Source of the DNA: Streptomyces sp. TRM68367
GTDB lineage: Bacteria > Actinomycetota > Actinomycetes > Streptomycetales > Streptomycetaceae
Length of the DNA: 39,425 nt
Assembly (NCBI RefSeq): GCF_014495685.1
Contig: NZ_JACTVI010000009.1
Coordinates: 1 to 39,425, forward strand
Reading direction: 5' to 3'
The notes beneath the pieces were generated by a model. It saw only the letters and a program-made list of their open reading frames with translations. It did not search any database and was not told the DNA's origin. Positions within the stretch are counted from its first letter, which is position 1; each line of letters opens with the position of its first letter. The position numbers and the translations under genes are program-made. This document shows, one piece after another, positions 23,395 to 31,182 of this stretch.

Positions 23395-24105
23395 GTGACC
23401 ATTCCGCGCCCATCCACCGGCCCATCCACCGGCCTCGCCGACAGCCCCAAGCTCAAGTCCGTCAGCCTTCGGGAGCAGGCGCGGGAGGCGGTGCGGACCC
23501 GGATCGTACTGGGGCAGATCGAGCCGGGGCAGGTGGAGAGCGTCATCAACGTGGCCGCGACGCTCGGCGTGTCGGTCACCCCCGTACGCGAAGCGATCAT
23601 GGACCTCGCCAACCTCGGCATGGTCGAGATCATCCGCAACCGCGGCTTCCGGGTCCCGGAGCTCACCGACCACGACCTCGACGAGATCTTCCGCATCCGC
23701 ACGATGCTCGAAGCATCGGCCATGGCCGACGTCGTCCAGGCCCTGGACGGGGCACCCGTCCCGCGCTTCCGGCAGCTCGCCGAGCAGATCACCGAGGCCG
23801 CACGCGACGGCGACCTCGTCTCCTTCCTCGACCGGGACCGGCAGTTCCACCTCGGCCTGCTCGAACTGCTCGGCAACCGCCGCCTGGTGGCGATGGTCGG
23901 CCAGCTGCGCGACCAGGCCCGCATGCAGGGCCTGCAGAAACTGGCGGACCAGGGCGAGCTGACCCAGTCCGGCGAGGAGCACATCGCGATCGTGGACGCC
24001 ATCGAGACGGGTGACAGCGAGCTGGCCACCGAGCTCATGCGCAAGCACCTCGCCCACAGCCGCGGCATCTGGGCCGGCCGGGCCGAGACCGAGGGTGACG
24101 ACTGA
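23395..24105 (+). CDS. GntR-family transcriptional regulator, FCD (FadR) subfamily
   Basis: The 236-residue DNA-binding protein has a winged HTH at about 25-90 (LREQAREAVRTRIVLGQI, AATLGVSVTPVREAI, GMVEIIRNRGFRV) and an all-helical FCD effector domain at about 100-225. Its metal/ligand-binding pattern includes Asp and His in LDRDRQFHLGLLELLGN and His in GEEHIAIVDAIETGD, with a later HLAHSR. Such regulators often control amino-acid or organic-acid catabolism. GTG at 23395 has no visible ribosome site; an internal start is possible because the first 20 residues are low-complexity. It is convergent with the PLP enzyme gene. Confidence 0.88.
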   Translation: MTIPRPSTGPSTGLADSPKLKSVSLREQAREAVRTRIVLGQIEPGQVESVINVAATLGVSVTPVREAIMDLANLGMVEIIRNRGFRVPELTDHDLDEIFRIRTMLEASAMADVVQALDGAPVPRFRQLAEQITEAARDGDLVSFLDRDRQFHLGLLELLGNRRLVAMVGQLRDQARMQGLQKLADQGELTQSGEEHIAIVDAIETGDSELATELMRKHLAHSRGIWAGRAETEGDD

Positions 24106-24149
24106 GCGGCGAGGCGCCCGCCGTTTGACAGGGGCTGCGTACTGACCCC

Positions 24150-24165
24150 CGGCGGTCAGCCGCCG
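24150..24165. terminator. Hairpin between convergent genes
   Basis: CGGCGG and CCGCCG pair around a TCAG loop that contains the stop codon of the PLP enzyme gene. It is a short GC stem between convergent genes and a weak candidate for a shared terminator. Confidence 0.4.
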
Positions 24166-25118
24166 ACGAGTTCGGTGAACCGCCGGATGTCGATGTTGCC
24201 GCCGGAGGCGATGACACCGATCCGCCGCGGGGGATTGTCGATGTGCCCACCCATGAGGGCGGCCAGGGCCGTGGCACCGCTGGGTTCGAGGACGATCTTC
24301 AGACGGTCGAAGGCGAACCGCATCGCGCCGATGATCTCCTCGTCACTGACCAGCGTGACGCCTTCCACCAGGCGCTGGTTGACGGCGAACGTGATCTCGC
24401 CGGGCGTGGGCAGGGCCTGCCCGTCGGCGATCGTGCGCGGCACGGGGATGGTGACGCGTTCGCCGCTCGCCAGGGAGCGCCTGGTGTCGTCGCCCGCTTC
24501 CGGTTCCACGCCGATGACCCGGATGCCGGGGTGCAGGGCCTTGGCGGTGGTGGCGCTGCCGGCGATGAGGCCGCCGCCCCCGACGGGCACGACGAGGGCG
24601 TCGAGTGCGCCGGTGTCCTCGAAGAGTTCGAGCGCGGCGGTGCCCTGGCCGGCGATGACATGCGGGTGGTCGTAGGGCGGGATCAGGGTCAGGCCCCGGT
24701 CCGCGGCCAGGGCCTCGCCGAGCGCGGTGCGGTCCTGGGCGTAGCGGTCGTAGGTGACGATGTCCGCGCCGTATCCCGCGGTCGCCTCCCGCTTCGAGCG
24801 GGGCGCGTCCTCGGGCATCAGGATGACGGCGCTGGTGCCCAGTTCCCGGGCGGCCAGCGCGGTGGCCTGGGCGTGGTTGCCGGAGGAGTAGGCCGCGATG
24901 CCCATGGCCAGCTGCTCGGGGGGCAGCTGGGCGGCGGCGTTGTAGGCGCCGCGGAACTTGAACGCGCCGACCCGCTGGAAGTTCTCGCACTTGATGAACA
25001 CCTCGGCCCCGACGAGGGAGTTGAGGGTGCGGGAGGTGAGGACCGGGGTGCGGTGGGCGATGCCCTTGAGGCGCGCGGCGGCCTCGCGTACGTCGTCGAA
25101 GGAAACGGGCAAGGTCAT
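24156..25118 (-). CDS. PLP-dependent ammonia-lyase/racemase (threonine dehydratase-like, hydroxyaspartate type)
   Basis: The 320-residue fold-type II PLP enzyme binds PLP through Lys in VGAFKFRGAYNA (about residue 54), has the Asn/Ser loop YSSGNHAQATA, and the phosphate-binding VPVGGGGLIAG. No ACT regulatory domain is present and the length is that of serine racemase, catabolic threonine dehydratase and threo-3-hydroxyaspartate ammonia-lyase. The substrate cannot be told from sequence alone; the neighbouring DauR-like regulator and the DadA and cyclodeaminase remnants suggest a hydroxy- or D-amino acid. It lies 10 bp after the regulator gene and shares its transcript. Confidence 0.87.
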   Translation of the reverse strand: MTLPVSFDDVREAAARLKGIAHRTPVLTSRTLNSLVGAEVFIKCENFQRVGAFKFRGAYNAAAQLPPEQLAMGIAAYSSGNHAQATALAARELGTSAVILMPEDAPRSKREATAGYGADIVTYDRYAQDRTALGEALAADRGLTLIPPYDHPHVIAGQGTAALELFEDTGALDALVVPVGGGGLIAGSATTAKALHPGIRVIGVEPEAGDDTRRSLASGERVTIPVPRTIADGQALPTPGEITFAVNQRLVEGVTLVSDEEIIGAMRFAFDRLKIVLEPSGATALAALMGGHIDNPPRRIGVIASGGNIDIRRFTELVGG

Positions 25119-25128
25119 GAGCGGCCCT

Positions 25129-25803
25129 TCACCTGGCGTAGTTGTAGACCGTCGCCCGGGACACGCCGAGCAGGTCCGCGATGGTCTGGGCGGCGTCGCG
25201 CGAGTCGAAGTAGCCGTCCCGGTGCAACTGCCGTACGAGCGCCTTCTTGTCCTCCCGGCTCAGCGACCGGGGCGTGGCGCCCCGCTCCGCCGCCAGCGCC
25301 TCCACCGCCCGGCGCAGCTCGCGGGCGGTACGGTCCCGCAGCGTCTCCAGCGGCTGCTCACGGTGCTCGGTGTCCGTGGCCACGAGGTTGGACAGCGCCA
25401 GCGTCACGGGTGACAGCACGGACACGTCCAGGTTCAGGCACAGCGCCGCGATGTACTCACCCGCGGCGTTCTTGATCCCGATGGACGTGCTCTTCGCCGG
25501 CCGGCCGTCGGGGAACTGGTTGGGATAGTTCTGGATCACGCTGGGATAGTCGGGGTCCTCGATCCGGGCCAGGCCCAGCTCCGTGACCGAGTCCCCGACC
25601 TCGCGGCCGGAGAGGTTGTTCTCGATCGCCCGGATCGCGTGGTTTGGATCCCGCAGGTCGTGCAGCACGACCTCACACAGCCCCGGGAACATCCGCCCCA
25701 GCGCGACAGCGATCTTCTCGGACTCCCGGATGAGATGCTCGTCCGCCTCGACCGAGCCCGCGGCAACGGCACCCTCGCGCCCGCCATCGGCGACGTGTCC
25801 CAC
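25129..25803 (-). CDS. YheO/DauR-like transcriptional regulator
   Basis: The 224-residue regulator has a YheO-like PAS domain (about 25-135: LGRMFPGLCEVVLHDLRDPNHAI, KSTSIGIKNAAGEYIAALCLNLD) and a C-terminal HTH (about 180-224: YFDSRDAAQTIADLLGVSRATVYNYAR). The relatives include DauR, the repressor of D-arginine catabolism. GTG at 25801-25803 follows GGAGGGG at 7 nt. Two TAGAC-N5-GTCTA palindromes lie directly upstream, which suggests autoregulation of this gene and the PLP enzyme gene 10 bp downstream. Confidence 0.88.
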   Translation of the reverse strand: MGHVADGGREGAVAAGSVEADEHLIRESEKIAVALGRMFPGLCEVVLHDLRDPNHAIRAIENNLSGREVGDSVTELGLARIEDPDYPSVIQNYPNQFPDGRPAKSTSIGIKNAAGEYIAALCLNLDVSVLSPVTLALSNLVATDTEHREQPLETLRDRTARELRRAVEALAAERGATPRSLSREDKKALVRQLHRDGYFDSRDAAQTIADLLGVSRATVYNYAR

Positions 25804-25825
25804 GGGATCCCCTCCCCACTCACCT

Positions 25826-25840
25826 TAGACCAACCGTCTA
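25826..25840. promoter_or_regulatory. Operator candidate 1, TAGAC-N5-GTCTA
   Basis: TAGACCAACCGTCTA is a perfect inverted repeat with a 5-bp spacer, 22 bp upstream of the DauR-like gene's start. It is the first of two copies of the same motif, whose centres are 19 bp apart (about two helical turns). Confidence 0.75.
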
Positions 25841-25843
25841 CGC

Positions 25844-25860
25844 CTAGACACAGAGTCTAG
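25844..25860. promoter_or_regulatory. Operator candidate 2, CTAGAC-N5-GTCTAG
   Basis: CTAGACACAGAGTCTAG is a perfect inverted repeat with a 5-bp spacer and the same TAGAC/GTCTA arms as the first copy. The pair probably binds the DauR-like protein cooperatively. Confidence 0.75.
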
Positions 25861-25940
25861 CTCGATCTGGAGGCTGCGCAAGCCTTGGTGCTGTAGAAGA
25901 GGACGTCTCTCGCACACCGCTCGCGCTCCCCACCAGGCCG

Positions 25941-26230
25941 CTACGACGGCCGGTGCGACACGGCGGCCACACGGATCAGCTCCTCCGGCTCACCGGGCTC
26001 CCAGTTGCCGGGCCGCACCAGACGGCGCGCGTCCGTCCGGCCCGCTCCGTCGGAGACGACGACCGGTAGGGGTGCCGGGTGAGGCGCGGCGAGCTGCTCC
26101 GGGACGACGAAGGAAGACGAAGCAGGCGCCGCCCACGATCGCGTCGGTGCCCGTGCCGAGGGCCTGCGACAGGCGTACGAGGATCCGGGGCGTCTCACCC
26201 GGCGGCGTAGGCAGGGCCCGGAGGGGATAC
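25941..26230 (-). pseudogene. Frameshifted gene remnant of unknown family
   Basis: The minus strand reads PTPPGETPRILVRLSQALGT and GTDAIVGGACFVF in one frame, and after a shift near 26115 VPEQLAAPHPAPLPVVVSDG, RLVRPGNWEPGEPEELIRVA and a stop. Both parts have the residue composition of real coding sequence, and the join makes one continuous C-terminal half of a protein. I do not recognise the family. No start could be placed. Confidence 0.5.
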
Positions 26231-26324
26231 GCCGCTGCCGAACGCCGGCACCCTGCCGGACCGTGTTGCATTGCTGCCGTCGGCATCGGAACGCATCGGC
26301 ACCGGAACACATTCGAGGAGCGGC

Positions 26325-26520
26325 ATGCTGTGGATCGGCATCGTCCTGGCGGTCCAGGGATTCGGGTCATTCACCACCGAAAGGATCTGGACACGGAATT
26401 CGGTTTCACGGCGCTGCTGCCGAGGGCACGCCGTCATGGGCGGGTCTCGCGATCGGCGGCCTCGGACTGATCGTCATCGCGATGACCCCCGCACGCTCCC
26501 GTAATTCCGCGCACAACTGA
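26325..26520 (+). pseudogene. Small membrane protein gene with two frameshifts
   Basis: From the ATG at 26325 the frame reads MLWIGIVLAVQGFGSFTTER, then a second frame gives DTEFGFTALLPR, then a third frame gives SWAGLAIGGLGLIVIAMTPA and a stop at 26518-26520. Joined, they make a protein of about 65 residues with two hydrophobic segments. Each single frame alone is broken. GAGG lies upstream of the ATG. The two indels may be real decay or sequencing errors. Confidence 0.55.
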
Positions 26521-26536
26521 GCGCGGGCCGAACGCC

Positions 26537-26950
26537 TCAGGGGGTCAGCCACCCCCGCGACCTGGCCAGCTCGATCACACAGCTGCGGACCTGCCTGATC
26601 TGCACGGCGGTCAGCGTGTCCACCGAATCGACCAGGGCGTCGGTCAGCTCGCCGCGGAAGTCCTCGATGCTCTCGCTCTCCCCCGCGAGATGCCCGTCCG
26701 CCGGCTCGCCCGCCACGGCGGGGCGGGAGGCGACACGGTTCACGGAGGGCTGGTAGACCAGCCGGATCTGCGAGGCCTTCGGGCCCTTTTCCCCCACCTC
26801 CAGGAAGAACTCGACCTCACTTCCCTCCTTGTAGAGGTACTTTTCGTCGAGCAGGTCGTTCGCGTGCATGAAGACGTCTTCGCCCGGCTCCGACGGGGCG
26901 ATGAACCCGTACCCACGGACCTCGTCAAAACGCAGAACTTTGCCGGTCAT
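26537..26950 (-). CDS. Cold-shock-domain protein with a C-terminal extension
   Basis: The 137-residue protein carries a cold-shock domain at about 1-68 with RNP1-like GYGFIAP and RNP2-like DVFMHAND. An acidic linker and a helical extension (GELTDALVDSVDTLTAVQIR, SCVIELARSRGWLTP) follow, a form common in streptomycetes. It is expected to bind single-stranded RNA or DNA. ATG at 26948-26950 is where family similarity starts, but GGAGGT fits better a GTG two codons upstream (26956), so the true start may give MLMTGKVLRF. It is divergent from the dehydrogenase gene. Confidence 0.88.
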   Translation of the reverse strand: MTGKVLRFDEVRGYGFIAPSEPGEDVFMHANDLLDEKYLYKEGSEVEFFLEVGEKGPKASQIRLVYQPSVNRVASRPAVAGEPADGHLAGESESIEDFRGELTDALVDSVDTLTAVQIRQVRSCVIELARSRGWLTP

Positions 26951-27157
26951 CAACACAGCCCACACCTCCAACGCCAACACAGCAAGTACAGCCGAGGCCG
27001 CCCCACGGGCAACCTCGACCGCGAAATGTACCCAGCTTCCGCAAATTTTGCGAGCCCCGGCTTCCCGGCACGGACGGTACGGAGCGGACCGCACGTCGGT
27101 CCCGCGGGCCGGTCTCGTATGGTCAGTCTCCCGAACCGGCCGTGGAAAGGGACCGAC

Positions 27158-28123
27158 GTGCGGCTGCGCTGTGCTGTGCTCGACGACTTCCAGCAGGTGG
27201 CGACCGAACTCGCCGACTGGTCACCGGTCGCCGACGACGTCGAAGTCGTCGCCTTCGACACCCACTTCACCGACGAGGACGCCCTGGCCACGGCCCTCGC
27301 CGACGTCGACATCGTGGTCACCCTGCGCGAGCGGGTGCCGTTCCCGGCCACCCTGATCGCCCGCCTGCCCCGCCTGAAGCTGCTGATCGCCTCCGGCATG
27401 CGCAACTCGGTGATCGACTACGCCGCCGCCGAGGCGCACGGCGTCACCGTGTGCGGCACGGCCAGCTCCTCCACCCCGCCGGTCGAACTGACCTGGGCCC
27501 TGCTGCTCGGCCTCGCCCGCGGCCTCGTCGAGGAGAGCACCGCCCTGCGCACCGGCGGCCCCTGGCAGTCCACCGTCGGCGCGGACCTGCACGGCCGCCG
27601 CCTCGGCCTGCTCGGCCTGGGCAAGATCGGCAGCCGGGTCGCGCAGGTCGGCCTCGCCTTCGGGATGCGGGTCAGCGCCTGGAGCCAGAACCTCACCAAG
27701 GAACGCACCGACGAGATCGGCGTCGACCTGGCCCCCTCCAAGGAGGACCTCCTCGCGAGCAGCGACTTCGTCTCGGTCCACCTCGCGCTCGGCGACCGCA
27801 CCCGCGGCCTGCTCGGCCCCGCCGAACTCGCCCTTCTCAAGCCCACCGCCTACCTGATCAACACCTCGCGCACGGCGATCGTCGACCAGGACGCCCTGCT
27901 CGCCGCCCTGCACGAGGGCCGGTTCGCCGGCGCGGGCGTCGACGTCTTCGACGTCGAGCCGCTGCCCGCCGCACATCCGATGCGCACGGCACCCCGCCTG
28001 CTCGCCACCCCGCACCTCGGCTATGTCTCCCGCGCCAACTACGCGACGTACTACGGCCAGGCGGTCGAGAACATCCGGGCATACCTGACCGGTTCGCCCG
28101 TGCGACTGCTGCGGCCCAACTGA
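27158..28123 (+). CDS. D-2-hydroxyacid dehydrogenase
   Basis: The 321-residue NAD-dependent enzyme of the D-isomer 2-hydroxyacid dehydrogenase family has the Rossmann motif LGLLGLGKIGSRVAQVGLAF (about 145-165) and the catalytic set Arg in INTSRTAIVD, Glu in DVFDVEPLP and His in ATPHLGYVS. It reduces 2-keto acids or oxidises D-2-hydroxy acids; the substrate is not evident. GTG at 27158 follows GGAAAGGG. It is a single gene ending at a strong hairpin at 28180. No amino-acid-binding ACT domain is present, so it is not a full-length SerA. Confidence 0.88.
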   Translation: MRLRCAVLDDFQQVATELADWSPVADDVEVVAFDTHFTDEDALATALADVDIVVTLRERVPFPATLIARLPRLKLLIASGMRNSVIDYAAAEAHGVTVCGTASSSTPPVELTWALLLGLARGLVEESTALRTGGPWQSTVGADLHGRRLGLLGLGKIGSRVAQVGLAFGMRVSAWSQNLTKERTDEIGVDLAPSKEDLLASSDFVSVHLALGDRTRGLLGPAELALLKPTAYLINTSRTAIVDQDALLAALHEGRFAGAGVDVFDVEPLPAAHPMRTAPRLLATPHLGYVSRANYATYYGQAVENIRAYLTGSPVRLLRPN

Positions 28124-28179
28124 GACGTACCGCCCGTGTGATCTCCTGAACATTGGCAACCTCGTCGCTGCCAGTCAAA

Positions 28180-28210
28180 GGGCCGATCCCGCATACGGCG
28201 GAATCGGCCC
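28180..28210. terminator. Strong bidirectional terminator hairpin
   Basis: GGGCCGATCCCGC and GCGGAATCGGCCC form a 13-bp stem with one mismatch or wobble and a 5-nt loop. It lies between the dehydrogenase gene and a convergent small secreted-protein gene and probably serves both. Confidence 0.85.
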
Positions 28211-28313
28211 CGAGACGGTCACGTGCGCACGGTCCGGCAGCAGGACCCGGGTCGGCAATCCGAGCGAAGTCCCGAGTTGGACAAGCGCCCGAACCTCTCA
28301 GTTCTGCCGGTTC

Positions 28314-28574
28314 TCAGCCCAGCAGCTGTCCGTTGCCCTGCGTGGTGAGGCCGCCAGTCGCCTTCTGGACGGTGTTGGGCTTCAGAAGGTTGTTCGTGCG
28401 GACCAGATCCGTAGCGTCCTTCCCCCCCACGTTGATGCCATCGGCGACGTTGCTCACCGTTCGATTGAGGTCGGCGGGCCTCACCCCGGCACCGTCCAGG
28501 GCGACAGCGGGCGCGGCGAAACCGGCCACGGCCAGAGACCCGGCGACGACGGCGGCAGCCTTCAGAGACTTCAT
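28314..28574 (-). CDS. Small secreted protein
   Basis: The 86-residue protein starts with a Sec signal peptide (MKSLKAAAVVAGSLAVAGF, cleavage likely after APAVA near residue 25). The mature part of about 60 residues is polar and carries no motif I recognise (LNRTVSNVADGINVGGKDAT, ending GGLTTQGNGQLLG). AAAGGA stands 6 nt before the ATG at 28572-28574. It is a single gene. An exported cell-surface role is likely, no more can be said. Confidence 0.78.
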   Translation of the reverse strand: MKSLKAAAVVAGSLAVAGFAAPAVALDGAGVRPADLNRTVSNVADGINVGGKDATDLVRTNNLLKPNTVQKATGGLTTQGNGQLLG

Positions 28575-28772
28575 CGCGTTCCTTTCTTCGGCAACCCGAA
28601 AGTCACCAGCGGCAATTGTTTCACCTCCCCCAACGAGCCCCGAACGCCGTGGAAACCCCGAACACAGAAGGTTCCTGTTCTCCGCAGGAAATCTCACCCG
28701 AATGACGGGCGTGTCTTATCCGCGTTTCTCATCCTCCTATGAACACGGGAGATATGAATCCGTCCGCAGGAA

Positions 28773-28811
28773 GGACGTCGTACCGACCACAACAGGGTCG
28801 GTACGACGTCC
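28773..28811 (-). terminator. Perfect 16-bp terminator hairpin
   Basis: GGACGTCGTACCGACC and GGTCGGTACGACGTCC are exact reverse complements with a 7-nt loop. It lies about 45 nt beyond the stop of the 213-residue secreted-protein gene, on the minus strand, and also upstream of the small secreted-protein gene, which it insulates from read-through. Confidence 0.88.
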
Positions 28812-28854
28812 GGGCCGAGCTGCGTCTGCTTCGCCTCAGGCACAACTCCGTTTT

Positions 28855-29496
28855 TCAGGAAGGCTGATACACCGGCAAGGGCAGGCCAGAACCCCCCAGG
28901 AGGGCGGCGACGACGCCCGCGAGCTTGGTCGCAACGTCCGTGGCCGCGGCAAGGGCGCCGGCCAGGTCGCCGGACGTGGCGGCGGCGACCAGGGCGTCGA
29001 CCGCTGTCTGCAGTGCATCGAGCGCGTCGTCCACGGCGTCGGCGAGTTCCCTCGCACCTTCACCCACCGTGCTCCCTGTCAGCAGCGGCGGCACGGCCGC
29101 AGGGTTCGTCGAGGTCGTCGGCGTGGTCGGCACCGCAGGCAGCGTCGTGGCAGGGGGCGTCGTGCCGGGGGTCGCCGGAGTCACCGCAGCCGCCGCGACC
29201 ATGGCGATGGCGGACTTGGCCGAATTCCCGAGTCTGGCTGCTTCCGTGGCGGACAGCCGGCCGTTGTCGGCCTTGAGCACGGCGTCCACCAGTGCGGTGA
29301 CGGGGGGTACCACAGCGCCGATATGACCCACCTGCTGGACCTGCCGCTGGAGGGTGGCCGCGTCGGGGGCGGGGGCGGCCTGTCGCGCCCGGTCGCGCGC
29401 CGCGTCGTCCGCCAGGGCGGTGGGAGCCGCGACGCCGAGCAGAAACGCGGCGCAGAGTGCGGACGTCGCGATGCGCCGTCCGGAGGGTGCGGGCAT
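28855..29496 (-). CDS. Secreted protein, Ala/Thr/Pro-rich
   Basis: The 213-residue protein has an N-terminal signal peptide (SGRRIATSALCAAFLLGVAA, cleavage likely after TALA near residue 29). The mature part is helical at both ends and has a Thr/Pro-rich middle (about 104-135, TPATPGTTPPATTLPAVPTT) that looks like an extended, possibly glycosylated linker. The C-terminal part has regular Ala/Leu spacing (LADAVDDALDALQTAVDALV). I do not recognise the family. ATG at 29494-29496 follows AAAGGAA. A hairpin follows the gene. Confidence 0.78.
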   Translation of the reverse strand: MPAPSGRRIATSALCAAFLLGVAAPTALADDAARDRARQAAPAPDAATLQRQVQQVGHIGAVVPPVTALVDAVLKADNGRLSATEAARLGNSAKSAIAMVAAAAVTPATPGTTPPATTLPAVPTTPTTSTNPAAVPPLLTGSTVGEGARELADAVDDALDALQTAVDALVAAATSGDLAGALAAATDVATKLAGVVAALLGGSGLPLPVYQPS

Positions 29497-29964
29497 GGAA
29501 GTTCCTTTCGCAAGAGTGCGTTGGGTCTTGGGGCAACCCTCAAATCGGCGTCGACACTCCGCAACCGGACGAGCACTTCATGTGATCATCCAATCAGGTG
29601 AGGCAGGGCATCGCCACTGGTGAGCCGCCCTGTTGGGCCCCACGGCTCCGCCCCGTTCGGCGCAGCGCCCGGACGGCACGGGCTACAGGCAGGCGCGGCG
29701 GGCAGGACGCCCGGTTGTGACGGCCGGCGGGGCTCTCCGCCCCAAGGTGGAAATATTCCGCCATGCATATCTTTTGCAAGATATCGGACGTGCTCCGGGG
29801 TAGAGTCACGCGTCATCAATCAGCAGAAATGCATATGTTCTTCGTGAAAGGGCAAAACCGGTCATGCGTCACGCCCGGGGTCTTTCCACTGCGCCACGCA
29901 CGCGGATCCGCCTGTCCAACGGCCCGTCAGGGCGGGACATCCGCCCCTCACTTCGTCCCGCACG
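29497..29964. other. Intergenic region upstream of the glycan operon
   Basis: These 468 bp separate the divergent secreted-protein gene from the glycan operon. From about 29750 to 29850 the sequence is clearly richer in A/T than its surroundings and holds an 18-bp inverted repeat (29767-29784) and two copies of ATGCATAT (29763-29770, 29829-29836). This is the likely control region of the operon. The rest shows no gene that I can support. Confidence 0.55.
29767..29784. promoter_or_regulatory. Palindrome in the control region of the glycan operon
   Basis: ATATCTTTTGCAAGATAT has perfect 7-bp arms (ATATCTT, AAGATAT) around TTGC. It lies about 180 bp before the first glycosyltransferase gene and resembles the ATATC-type sites of PadR-like repressors, though no such regulator gene is in the window. 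Confidence 0.55.
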
Positions 29965-31182
29965 GTGATGACCAGCCGGCCTCCGGGATCGTCGCGCAGC
30001 GCGACGCGGCCGGGAACTTCGCCACACATCCTCCACGTCACGCAGCCGGTGGACGGCGGCGTCGCCCGCGTGGTCACCGAACTGGTGCGTGCGCAGCGTG
30101 CGGCCGGTTTCGGCGTCACGGTCGCGTGTCCCGACAGCGGCCTCGCACAGGCGCTGCGAGAACTCGGCGCAGGCGTACGGCACTGGCACGCCACACGCAC
30201 GCCGGTGTGGTCGCTTCCCGGTGAGACGTGCCGGCTTGCGCACGTTGTGGACGAGGTCAGGCCCGACGTACTGCACGCGCACAGTGCCAAGGCCGGGCTC
30301 GCCGCCCGGCTGGCCGTACGGGGGCGGATCCCGACGGTGTTCCAGCCGCATGCCTGGTCGTTCGAGGCGGTCGGCGGGGTCACGGCGGCGGCTGCCGTCG
30401 CGTGGGAGCGGTGGGCGGCGCGATGGGCTGCCCGCGTGGTGTGCGTCAGCGAGGCAGAGCGCGCCAGAGGTGTGCGCGCCGGTGTCCGAGCCCACTGGCA
30501 GGTGACCCCCAACGGGGTCGACCCGGTGCGTTTCCACCCCACCGCCGTCACCGGCCGACGGGCTGTTCTCGCACCGTTCGCCGGCCTCGATCCGGCCGCT
30601 TTGCTGGTGGTCTGCGTGGGGCGGCTGTGCCGGCAGAAGGGTCAGGACGTGCTGCTTCAGGCGTGGTCCTCGGTGCTGCGTCGGGTGCCCGAGGCTCGGC
30701 TGGCGCTCGTGGGGGACGGGCCGGAGGAGGGGCGACTGCGGCGCCGCGCACCCGAGGGCGTGCTGTTCGCCGGTGCCGTCGCCGATGCCGTGTCCTGGTA
30801 CCAGGCCGCCGACCTGGTGGTGCTGCCGTCCCGTTGGGAGGGCATGGCGCTGGCACCGCTGGAGGCAATGGCGTGCGGACGGCCCGTGGTGGTCACGGAC
30901 GTGACCGGGGCGCGCGAGAGCCTGCCGCCCGGTCACCGGGCGCACTGTCTGGTTCCCGCCGGCCGACCGGACCCGCTGGCCGACGCGCTCACCAGGTTGC
31001 TGCTCGATCCGCCCCTGCGCGAGTCGCTCGGCCACCAGGGGCGCCGCCACGTACTGACCGCGCACGACGTGCGGCGCTCGGCCGAGGCCGTCGTGGCCCT
31101 CTACCGCGAACTACTCCGCTCCGGGCGCACGGTGGCCCTTGGCGCGGAACACACCGAGTGCAGGGAGTCCATCCGCTCGTGA
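29965..31182 (+). CDS. Glycosyltransferase family 4
   Basis: The 405-residue GT-B enzyme has the acceptor domain start HILHVTQPVDGGVARVVTEL, DVLHAHSAKAGLAARLAVRG, the linker WQVTPNGVDPVRFHP, the donor domain start LLVVCVGRLCRQKGQDVLLQ, and the family-4 motif WEGMALAPLEAMACGRPVVV (EX7E-type, about 295). It would add a sugar to a lipid-linked intermediate in the cytoplasm. The start is GTG at 29965 or ATG at 29968, with a weak ribosome site; a later start is possible. Its stop overlaps the next gene by 4 bp. Donor and acceptor are unknown. Confidence 0.88.
   Translation: MMTSRPPGSSRSATRPGTSPHILHVTQPVDGGVARVVTELVRAQRAAGFGVTVACPDSGLAQALRELGAGVRHWHATRTPVWSLPGETCRLAHVVDEVRPDVLHAHSAKAGLAARLAVRGRIPTVFQPHAWSFEAVGGVTAAAAVAWERWAARWAARVVCVSEAERARGVRAGVRAHWQVTPNGVDPVRFHPTAVTGRRAVLAPFAGLDPAALLVVCVGRLCRQKGQDVLLQAWSSVLRRVPEARLALVGDGPEEGRLRRRAPEGVLFAGAVADAVSWYQAADLVVLPSRWEGMALAPLEAMACGRPVVVTDVTGARESLPPGHRAHCLVPAGRPDPLADALTRLLLDPPLRESLGHQGRRHVLTAHDVRRSAEAVVALYRELLRSGRTVALGAEHTECRESIRS

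Noticed and set aside
25926..26536. CRISPR or attachment-site structure in the short debris region
   Set aside because: No regularly spaced repeats and no tRNA gene or direct-repeat pair are visible; frameshifted gene remnants explain the region better.
26537..26560. GGGGGT/ACCCCC hairpin as a terminator of the cold-shock gene
   Set aside because: The stem lies inside the last codons of the gene and is short, so chance pairing in GC-rich coding DNA is more likely.
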